NCBI GenBank assembly: GCA_019671005.1
Contig: CM033714.1
Location: forward strand, 60,249,741 to 60,313,740
DNA: 64,000 nt
Source of the DNA: Hibiscus mutabilis
Lineage: Eukaryota; Streptophyta; Magnoliopsida; Malvales; Malvaceae
Direction: 5' to 3'
In this document: piece by piece, positions 55,290 through 64,000 of the stretch
Numbering within the stretch: the first letter of the stretch is position 1
How the letters are laid out: each line of letters starts with the position of its first letter
Notes under the pieces: generated by a model
Seen by the model: the letters and a program-made list of their open reading frames with translations, nothing else
The model's database searches: none
Told to the model about the DNA's origin: nothing
Program-made: the position numbers and the translations under genes

Positions 55290-57180
55290 ATAACACATAT
55301 ATAAAGTTGTACAAAGAAAACGAGGCATGTACATATATAGGAATTAAATTACCAAAACTCCACCATCAAACGGGGATTAGAATGGCCAAGAAAGGAAAAC
55401 ATGGCAAACATATAAAGAAACATAATATGTACATTAATATGATATACGGTATGAAAAAAGGGTATTTAGATATTATCTATATATATAAGGAAAGCTAATA
55501 TATATATGAGATCAAAATAATAAGGTATTTATACACTACCATAAACATAATAAGTAAAATAAATCATGTATATTAGGTAAAAAATCAATTATTATATTCA
55601 TTTGTAAAAAATGGGTTATACAATAACCTATGTAAGGTAAGGAAAATATATGGTGCAAAATATGTAAGAATGCAATTACCAAAAATATGTTATGACAACA
55701 AATATGCTAAAAACATATAAACAAGAATAAGTAAAACATATATAATAAAACATAAAAAGAGCAATAAATCAAACCATCAATCGAATATATGTATTGAAAA
55801 ACAAAGGAATAAAGGAAATGAATTAAAAGGGTAATAATACAATAAATCTCGAACCAAATCAAAAGAAAAAAGGACAAAATTGAAAAGCATGGAAAAGGTG
55901 CAAGGACTGCAGAAAGCATTTAACTAGGGCTGGTGGATTTAAATGGATAATTAGACCATTTTTGAAACCGGGTATAAAACTCAAAAACCAAAAACATATT
56001 ATCATTTTTCCTCATTTTAGAAAACAGATCAGAACCCATCCCTAGAAATTTCTCATATGTTCTTGCTATGTTCATGAGTTCTTCATGTACTCAACCCAAT
56101 TTTCAAATTCTAGTTAAACACCGCTGCGTAGATTGTCGCATGTCGTCGTTGGTGACCTCGAAACCTAGTCTAAAAAATTCCTTTTACGTCACTGAAAGCA
56201 AACTCACCTTAAATTTATAGGGAAAACACCTCATTTGCCTAGATCTGAAAAGACCGAGACCAAAATCTTTTTTTGTGAAAACCCTTCATTTTTCGTGAAA
56301 ACACAAAATGCTTAAAACCTTAATCGGCAGAAGAAAAAGGAAGATGAAGAGACAAGGATCAAAAGGTGTCGTTCATCGACAGCACCAACCTCAACCATCA
56401 CAGACGGCGGCAACCCAAAAGTAAGGTAAGGTAAGAACCTTAAATCGCTTTCTTTTTTTCTATTCAAGACAAAAACTGAAGAGAAGAAATACCTCTAAAT
56501 CTTTTTTTGTATTGATTTATAATCTAATTACAATAGCCCTTTTTTACAAGTTATATATCTGAAAATGTTTTGCTTTACATTTAATGGCTATATGGTTTGG
56601 TAATTATGGTTCTGACACCCCCATCATTTTTATCATTTTTGGTCAAGTACAATGGCTGGAGAGCTGGCAAGGGGCAACGATGTGACGTTTCTCAGTTTGC
56701 AGTGAAAGGGCCACCGTCGATCATACAATGTGGTGGCCATCAGATGAAGGAAGGCAAAGAGTCTCACGGTCAGATTTAATCTAGGTTGTGGGATTAGATC
56801 TGATTCAATGGTTGAGATCTCACCTGGAGTGGAAGGCTGAGATAGCTTTTGGCTGATGACGTGGTGGCACTGGATGAGGCCATGTGGCATGTGAGAGATG
56901 AGGAGCCGGGGCGTACATCACACGCGAGAGCTGATGGGGTTCTTGATTTTATCTGGAGCTATTGGATCAGATTTGATCCAACAGCTGTGGAGCAGCTACG
57001 CAAAGAAACTTCATATTAAGGTTTAGGGTCATCTGTTATTTGGGACAAACGGGCCTTGTAAACATAAAGTGGGTTTTAAAAGTTGTAAATAGATTTGTTT
57101 ATTTAAATTTAAGGCTTTTAAATAAGATTGAAGCATAGTAATAATACATTAGTACAACCCGATAAAAATTAGTGATTACA
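55290..57180 (-). repeat. Outer Ogre 5' LTR, U5-truncated
   Basis: Aligns with about 29000-31101 of the 3' LTR and ends at the identical GTGATTACA (57180). It lacks the SINE present in the 3' LTR. A palindrome (TTGGATCAGATTTGATCCAA, one mismatch in symmetry) is at 56962 and a weaker one near 56790. Followed by the ATATC duplication. Confidence 0.85.
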
Positions 57181-57908
57181 ATATCTAACCTTTATTAAAT
57201 AAACATTTTCTCCATCCTCACTCTCATATGCACCTTCACCCTCACTTTCATTATCAGTTCCTCCACCACCATCAGTGGCACCAAAACTAGCACCCTCAAT
57301 GGAACCTACACAAGCATCCTCAGTGACACCCTAAAGCTCTACACCAGCACATTCATAAGCACTCTCAACCCCCACAACAACACCTTCAGTGCCACCTCAA
57401 CCCCCACACGACAGCACCCTTAGTGACACCCTCAACCCCTACAGAAGCAATCTCAGAATCACCATCAATGTCAACCTTAACTCCCACACAAACATCCTCA
57501 ATGGCACCTACAATCCCCACAACACCCTCCGCATCATCATCATTGGTACCTTCACCAACACATCAGTTAGTAGTAAAAAAATTTCATTAAAGATAGGAGT
57601 GCCTATTTTATGCTCTACATAATATTTATAAGCCTAAAATTTTCCCAATAATTTAACATGACAATAACACTAGTATCATCCCAAAGTACCTTCAAATTAT
57701 CTTTGTAAACGACCACTACATAGTCCGTTGAAGTAAATTATTTCGATTCTATTAATATATAAATGATTTTGAATTATTTTACGTACTTCTCAATATGATA
57801 TGGTATCTAGGTCCTCTTTGATCCTAACCGAAGTTCTACCCATATACCTCACATATGAGTCCCTCCACCAACATGTAAATACATCCAATATTCCCTGCCT
57901 CCACTCAT
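57181..57908 (-). pseudogene. MULE transposase, N-terminal part
   Basis: Minus strand. After an intron-like TTCAACTGCAG, an ATG at 57908 opens MSGGREYWMYLHVGGGTHM, the short N-terminal beta-rich domain start (xLHxGG) of MULE transposases. Further on DDTSVIVMLNYWENFRLINI and YYVEHKIGTPIF match that domain's end (D-x-DV-x-M ... Y-x-EH). A Gly/Glu/Thr-rich acidic spacer (57560-57240) leads to NVYLIKVRY at 57181, which continues in frame with LSDVEGDDELQ at 28123. Stops are present. The spacer's minus-strand Glu/Val repeats explain the spurious + frame at 57389-57622. Confidence 0.72.
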
Positions 57909-58089
57909 CTGCAGTTGAACAAAATGAAGAAATCAAATTCAAACATAATAGAGAGACCGCTCGCACTAAAAAATTGGACCTAAAGTTAAAAAAGTAAAAG
58001 TAAGTCAACATCCTAAAGCATAATGTTGTATTCACATGAAAATCAATGTAAAAGGCCACTGCAATTAAAAAATAGAGGATCACTACCAT
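57909..58089 (-). other. Upstream region or 5' intron of the MULE gene
   Basis: 180 bp before the probable start, with a pyrimidine-rich run and CTGCAG acceptor-like end. Cut at 58089 by a Tekay-like LTR. Confidence 0.4.
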
Positions 58090-61000
58090 TGTAACACCCC
58101 CTACTCGGTCTAGGAAATAAATCGGCTTAGGACGTGTTACTAAACAAACATAAACACATTCTTGATAAACTTAATACAAACCACTAAATCACGCCTTCAA
58201 AAGACGGAGTAAATTAAAATTGCTTAATTAATTATATTTTTTTAATTCATAGGTCCAATTTTCAAACTCAAATCATGTACAATCAAACATATACATACAT
58301 TAGGCAACACACTTCAACCACTAGTTCGTAGCATGCCCTTATGTTCTAAGTATATTTCAGATCACTCAGTTTCTCTACTATCACATAAAAATAGTTATCT
58401 TTCATATGCATTATTAATTCTAGATTGATTACAAACTTGCATACCTCTAACCATTCTTAAGACATAATGATCAATATCTAATATTATTCAAGCGAATAGT
58501 AAATCATTGTTTAGCGATCTTAAAGCTTACAAGTTGTATCATTTAAAATCAAAACTTATTATCCAAGATTATCATCAAGCATCACATATCACAACCAAAC
58601 ATGTAACAATAATAACAATCATTCGAATATCTTGTCTAATTTTGCTTAACTAACAAACAATCATTCGAACATTATATATAACATAGTTTAACTAGCAAGC
58701 AATCATGAAGCATAATAGACCATTTACAAAAAAGTGACAGTTACGATCGAATGCTAAAATCAAAGTTATTTCAAAGCTTTAACCAATCATATCCAGTTAC
58801 ATATAACTTTTGCATAGCAAAACCATTTACGTATTCATTGACATACTACCAATTGTTTATTTTAACCATCAATCTAATCATACAAACTACAGCACTATGT
58901 CAGAGTTTACCACATGATAATAGATATATTTATTAGTCCATATACACGCATGACAACAAGGTAGTCTAACAACTTAAGGCACATATAGATATTTAAACAA
59001 CCATACAATCATACTAACTATTATAACTCATATAGCAAGCAACTATGAAGTAAATAAAGGCCCATTACAAAGCTTTGAATACTTGTAAAGCTTATATACA
59101 TATATAGCCAAAATGAAATCTAAATGCTATGCATACTTAACAATTATGTGCCACTATCTAGGAGTTCTAAAGGTAATGTTTCAAATTGTACTTATGGATC
59201 CTTGTGATCACGTCCAAGCTCAGGGGAAATCTGAAGATACATTCACCGTGAAATGTAAAGAATGAATTGAGTAAGCAATTGCTTAGTGAGGTAGATTTGA
59301 TAACGAAAGGAATGAAACAAAATCTTTATGTTATAACTCTATTCTTTCTTTAAAGCCATCGGATCCATGTAAGTAAAAAACTTGATCAATTACAACTCAT
59401 CTTATTCATAGAGTTCGAATATGGCATTATTATTAAGCATATCAAAACCATTCAAATAACAACTTGGTTGAATACAAGTCCTTTTAACTACAAGGTTTCA
59501 ATTATGGTAACCTTTCTTAATTCATTTATATGTACAAATATTGTACTAGTAAGTACTACTTATTGTATAGTTATCAAATGAAACTTTAGAATAGTTTATA
59601 ATTCACTCATTTCTTACACATAACCTCACATAAACATGTATTACTTGCCACTTAAGTTATCAAACACAACATAGCAAAGGCATGGATTTACTTATCATAT
59701 AAGACATTTAACTTTCTTGATTTATTTGATTTTTTTAACATAACCTAACAATACATAAGTTACTTATTACACATGTCATCAAACATAGTATACTATAACA
59801 TAAATTTCTTGGCACATAAAACATCAATCATAATGTATCAAAAGCATGTGATATTTGTTTCATAAGTTATCAAGATATTTTATTTGTTAGAATTATAAAC
59901 TTCATTATTTTGTCTTTAACATGGCCTTGAGAATCAAGTAACAGCCTAGGTATACGAATCCCTAACCAACTGTCGCCAAACAAAGGTACGCATAGTATCA
60001 GTCAATCCCTCATACTGTCACCAAATGACCACACCACTTCCCTCCTACTGTCGCAAAATAAGGACCTTAGTCCACCCCAATCACGAGCTCTATGGACTCT
60101 ATGGCATGCCAACTATACCTAAGGCTGACTCGAAACCAAGGCTTTCACATTTATCTTATCTTATTAGAGACAGAATGAGGACAGCTCCTTATCATAATAT
60201 CATATCAATAAAGCTTATTGCCCTTTCATATTAGGCATGTATTCACCTCATGTGAATTTCACAATACATTTCTTCTTGTCTTATTCGAATAGCGTGTCTT
60301 ATTCATATTAGAATCGGGATCATAATTTAGCATAGCTCTATAATTGAAATATCAAATAAAATGGTTTATTGTATATCCTGTTAAACGCATATATCATTCT
60401 TGTATGATCCTTAATTCGTACATATCTTAACTTAAATGATAGTTTATCAAAAATCACTTATCAAGCATATTTATGCATGTATAGGTTTCACCAGAACATA
60501 TCAAGTCAAGCATTTCATTTCATAGAATACTTATCGTGTAAGCACTTACCTCAAATCCAAGCTTTTAAGTGCATAGCCTAACTTAAAGGTAAAGTAATAT
60601 AATTAAATCAGCAACAAATGCTCGAGAAGGTTACAAGCCTATCTCGAGACTTTAAACTACACTCACAGCTTATTCCATGTTAGTTTTGTTCCCGAATCAC
60701 GATCTCATTTTGCTTATCTACATTTTGATTTATCTTAGCCCTTACACCTTCAATTGCTTCTTGGTCTAATGTGACAAAGAATGCAACCATGTATTAGAAC
60801 AATTCCCTAACAATCATTCACTTGAAAAATTATTCAAATGTATATATGTATATCATATTACACAAAACAATCCATGATAACTCAAGTGTCCAAACAATCC
60901 TTGATTACATATGTATCACATAAATAGATACAAAAACAGTCCTCAATTGCTCATATATGCACAAAACATGCCAATTTTACTCCTATATATTTTTGCATAT

Positions 61001-61906
61001 CAAAACAGTCCACTTACTTTGCATACACACTTACTTACATCAAAACAGTCCCTAATATTCATGTAAATGCAAAACTGTCCTGTTTTTCATATATATACAC
61101 AATGCATGTTCAAAACAGCCCCAATTTTATATACTTACATATATATACTCAAAATAGTCCAGCATGCTCTCAATGTACTCAAACAGTCCAGTTTATATAT
61201 ATATATATATATACATATATAACTCAAACAGTCTAGCATGTTTTCAACGTACTCGTATGTATATATATACTCAAAACAGTCCAAAATCCTATAAAACAAT
61301 CCCCGATTTTCTAGCTTATAAGATAGTCTTTAATATCATTAAAACAGTCCAATTATTCATTTATACTTATGTTAAACAATCCCTTTTAGAATTAGAATAG
61401 TCCTTAATTTTTATAAAATAGCCCCCTTTATTTTAGTTTATCAAAACAGACCCGAAGCAGATTTGTTCATTGATAAAATAGTCTCTATTTGATCAAATTT
61501 ATAACACAGTCCAACTTAAAATGCAAAGACAACCCCTAAACGTTTCTTTCTATACCATAACAATCCATAATTGTTTATACCAACCCATGTAACCACAATC
61601 CAATTCAAGCATGAACTACTCACTCAACAAGTACATAATTCGAATGTCCTACCCAACTTAATCAACCATAGAATTCATTTTTCTAGCAATGATCCACTTA
61701 GAATTTAATCTATCTTACTATCTTAGAATTCATTACCAGATCATACAATTCACAAGAGAAACATGATAGATTAACATATATATCATTTCAAGACTCAAGA
61801 AACTTTCTAACATGAATTTTGCTATTCAAACAAATATAATATCAAGATAGAATGTAGAGAATTTATAATCTAATTCACCATTTAAACATTGAATCAAAAA
61901 GGGAGG
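58090..61906 (-). repeat. Tekay-like LTR, truncated by an Athila-type LTR
   Basis: Starts TGTAACACCCCC like the LTRs at 7305 and 14367. It shares landmarks with them: TTGCTTAGTGAGGTAG at about 59278 (compare 8430), a CTGTCGC...CACGAGCTCTATGGACTCTATGGCATGCC block at 60045-60110 (compare 8690-8765), and CTCGAGACTTTAAACTACACTCAC at about 60640 (compare 9240). It is longer and divergent, a different subfamily. It carries the CAAAACAGTCC array. No coding frame is credible. Confidence 0.65.
60860..61530. repeat. Interspersed CAAAACAGTCC motif array
   Basis: CAAAACAGTCC or near variants (AACAATCC, AAAATAGTCC, AAAACAGCCC) recur about 18-20 times in 670 bp at irregular spacing, mostly 25-55 bp. Variable AT-rich, often TATATA-containing, sequence lies between them. 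A TA microsatellite is at 61190-61215. Confidence 0.75.
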
Positions 61907-63665
61907 TGTTATCTCTCCAAAAGTACTACTTTTAATGCCAATCTTACAATGCTTTTGCTTGTTTTTAGGTACATTTAGTTGCATTAGGATATTAAAATCA
62001 TGCATTTACATAAGGAGTTAAAACTTCTGTCTATGCCAGCATGAAAGGTTGATTTGTAGGCAATTTTGCAGGTTTGGCATAGTATTTGGCACAGGAATGC
62101 AGCGCAGTCAGGAATGCCAAAGAGAATGCAGAGTGTTGTTGGCACAAGAGGACCAGATAGTGCCAAGCACTTGTTGGCAGAGAAGTGAACTTGATTCCAT
62201 GCCAAGAGGTTGTTGAACCCCGAAAAAATAGGACATGATCAGGCTCCTAAAAGATTGCAAATGGATCAACTTCCGAAAAATAGCAGATAAGGTGATGCCA
62301 AGCTTGTGTGCCAAGGCAACATCGGCATGATGACATCAGCCCTAGCCTGATAAGCTATCATATAGATCGGATAAGACTTTATTTCTTATCATTTGAGCAT
62401 TTGAATTTCAAAATTGAAGAGCTATCCTATCCCAACAAAGTCGGATAACGTGGTGCCAAGACTGGTTGGCAGGATCATGCCAAGCTTGGATGCCAAGGCA
62501 GCGTTGGCAATATGATGAAAGTCCTAATCTGATCAGCTTTCCTTCAACTTCAGATAAGATCTCATCTCTTATCCCTTCAGCATTTAAAATTCAAATGAGA
62601 AGCTTATCATAGCCTTCCTTGCATGCCTATTTAAAGACCGATGGAGAAGATCAAAGTGTGTGATATCGTAGGGGTAAAACCCTTGAGTGAGGAGGGACGC
62701 ATCACACTTGAAGCGAGCTAGCTTAGGATCATCTTCGATCACTTCCACCACCGGTATGAGTAGCCACACCGAGGAGTGCTAGAGCAAGAGAGGTTGCATC
62801 GACTGACCCCTTTTCTTCCCTTTTTCCTTTGGTTTATTTTAATTTTGAAGTTGATGTTTGCAAACGATGAAGTTTACTTTGTGGTTAACCCCCTCATCAT
62901 GAACTAATTTAATAGTTGGTGAGGGCTGGATGGATGAAACGTTGTTTTTTGCTTGCTTTTATTAATTAAGAATGCTTCAGCATAAAGTTTTATACATTTG
63001 GCAATGTCTTTACTTTTTCCAAAACTTCTATGCCAAGCGACGGCTGGCGTAGCTTGCTTATTGCAACTCAATATCATAACTAACTTGAGAGGTAATGATT
63101 TCTTACCAAATTCTAAAGTAAGAAGCTTCGACAGAAGATGTTCAAGTAGATGAACTTACTCCGGGAGTAAGTCTACCCCTTAAAGAGTAAAGATTGGAAC
63201 TAAACGAAATTAATTAATGAGAAACATACACTATAGACATATAAGAGGTTTTTTACATGATTAGTTTAAGTCATTTCTATCGATGGAGGCAATGACCTTC
63301 TTGTGAATCTGGTCAATAAAACATTGCCAACGCATGACATTATTAAAGGCTGGCATGGCATAAACAACGTGAAAACCATGCATTCCTTACCAATACTCAT
63401 CATCCACTTTTTCGAGCTCTCCTTGCCAATATTGTTTTCTTTTCTTTAAAATCACTTTCCAAAACAATCATTTTCTCCCCAAAGGCAAGTAAAAATTGAA
63501 CAATTAAATTCCAAGACAATCCCTATGGGATGGATACTCAGCTTAACTGATGTATTACTTGTCGACCATGTATACTTGCTCGAAAATGGACTCAACTTGG
63601 CATTGTTTTATACATTTCCAATACCCATTTTTATACCTTTCGCCAAGCACATTCCGGTCATAACA
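61907..63665 (+). repeat. Athila-type 5' LTR
   Basis: 1759 bp, TGTTATCTCTCC to GGTCATAACA, with inverted TGTTAT/ATAACA ends, directly followed by a tRNA-Asp-type primer site. A TATTTAAAG TATA-like box lies at about 62628. The sequence is sprinkled with TGCCAAG/TTGGCA words. Preceding bases are GGAGG; the partner duplication is outside the window. Confidence 0.72.
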
Positions 63666-63671
63666 TGTTTT

Positions 63672-63689
63672 TGGCGCCATTGTTGGGGA
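63672..63689 (+). promoter_or_regulatory. Primer-binding site, tRNA-Asp type (Athila-like)
   Basis: TGGCGCCATTGTTGGGGA lies six bases after the LTR end. It differs at two positions from the TGGCGCCGTTGCCGGGGA site known for plant Athila elements. Confidence 0.8.
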
Positions 63690-63805
63690 ATGCAACAGAA
63701 TTGATTGTTTTGATTTTTACTCGGCTTTGTGTTAGTTTATGATTATTTTCCTTTTTATTTTCTAACGTTATTTTTAGTTTCATTTATTTTAGGTATTCTA
63801 GGAAT

Positions 63806-64000
63806 ATGGAGGACTGGAGAATGAGCCATAGAGACCATATTGGAGCTTACAACCGTTGGCATAACCAACAAAATTTTCCATGCTATGATCAAGGAGCTAA
63901 CATTTTTGCTTACGATAATGACATTAATGTTGTAACACATATGCCATGGCAAAACAGTCTTCAACATCAGTCGAGTTACTCGTACCATGATCAAATAGAC
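63806..64000 (+). CDS. Start of gag-like ORF of the Athila-type element (runs off the window)
   Basis: An ATG at 63806, about 115 bp after the primer site, opens 65 codons without a stop to the window end (MEDWRMSHRDHIGAYNRWHN...). The peptide is rich in His, Gln, Asn and Tyr, and no domain is visible in this short stretch. Being the first ORF after a primer site suggests gag. The start is chosen as the first ATG in an open frame after a pyrimidine-rich leader. Unlike most frames in the window it is undamaged so far. Confidence 0.5.
   Translation, partial: MEDWRMSHRDHIGAYNRWHNQQNFPCYDQGANIFAYDNDINVVTHMPWQNSLQHQSSYSYHDQID

Larger units (their letters stand above)
28124..57180 (-). mobile_element. 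29-kb nested Ogre element inserted in a MULE transposase gene
   Basis: Minus strand. Its 3' LTR (28124-31101), polypurine tract, tandem-repeat 3' UTR and a gag piece (34007-34607) lie to the left. Its gag start, leader and truncated 5' LTR (54496-57180) lie to the right. Both ends are fixed by the ATATC duplication. The middle (34608-54495) is later insertions. All of pol and much of gag have been lost by deletion. The original element would have been far shorter than 29 kb once insertions are removed. Confidence 0.83.

Noticed and set aside
57389..57622. + strand frame rich in Pro, Thr and Asn
   Set aside because: It is the shadow of the acidic, repetitive spacer of the minus-strand MULE transposase.

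Overview
This is plant nuclear DNA, almost certainly from a eudicot with a repeat-rich genome. Every coding trace belongs to plant transposable elements: Ogre/Tat-type and Tekay-type Ty3/gypsy elements, an Athila-type LTR with its primer site, SIRE-like Ty1/copia pol, and a Mutator-like (MULE) transposase. I found no intact host gene, no rRNA gene, no functional tRNA gene and no CRISPR. The species cannot be named from this. Nearly all reading frames carry stops and frameshifts, so most coding features are listed as pseudogenes.

Layout. (1) 1-4860, + strand: internal part of an Ogre/Tat element (gag, protease, RT, RNase H, a second RNase H, start of integrase), cut at both ends. (2) 4861-5939: unassigned AT-rich DNA. 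(3) 5940-20790, - strand: a second Ogre-like element with gag start, leader, tRNA-Arg primer site, a 2.6-kb LTR and, unexpectedly, a polypurine tract and 3'-UTR-like repeats beyond that LTR. Its leader is split by a complete Tekay chromovirus (7305-17050) with a perfect GAGAA target duplication. (4) 20840-28123: a MULE region with a GRF-zinc-finger-like gene (+) facing the 3' half of a MuDR-type transposase (-). The transposase contains a probable intron holding a retroposon, a 1.36-kb LTR-like insertion (duplication GTAAT) and a 263-bp tandem duplication. (5) 28124-57180, - strand: a 29-kb nested Ogre that split the MULE gene. Its target duplication ATATC is intact on both sides and the transposase frame resumes at 57181. 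(6) 57181-57908: N-terminal part of the same transposase. (7) 58090-61906: a Tekay-like LTR, interrupted at 61907 by a + strand Athila-type LTR with primer site and gag start, running off the window.

Inside the 29-kb Ogre: 3' LTR with a tRNA-derived SINE, polypurine tract, a hierarchical tandem-repeat 3' UTR, a gag fragment, then a block of later insertions (34608-54495), then gag start, leader and a truncated 5' LTR. The inserted block holds a copia-like LTR element with a plant-transposon-type protein, a younger Ogre deletion derivative (37860-50357) that keeps ORF1, gag and protease but has lost all of pol, a copia RT/RNase H fragment, an LTR-like scrap, and an opposite-strand relative of the copia-like element.

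The inferred order is: MULE first, then the large Ogre, then the copia-like element, then the small Ogre. Non-coding signals of most interest are a palindromic TATCGATA-type motif array shared by LTRs of unrelated superfamilies, a second tRNA-Arg primer-site-like motif inside U5 of three Ogre LTR families, a 20-bp palindrome paired in Ogre U3 regions, and 3'-UTR tandem repeats that look like nascent satellites.
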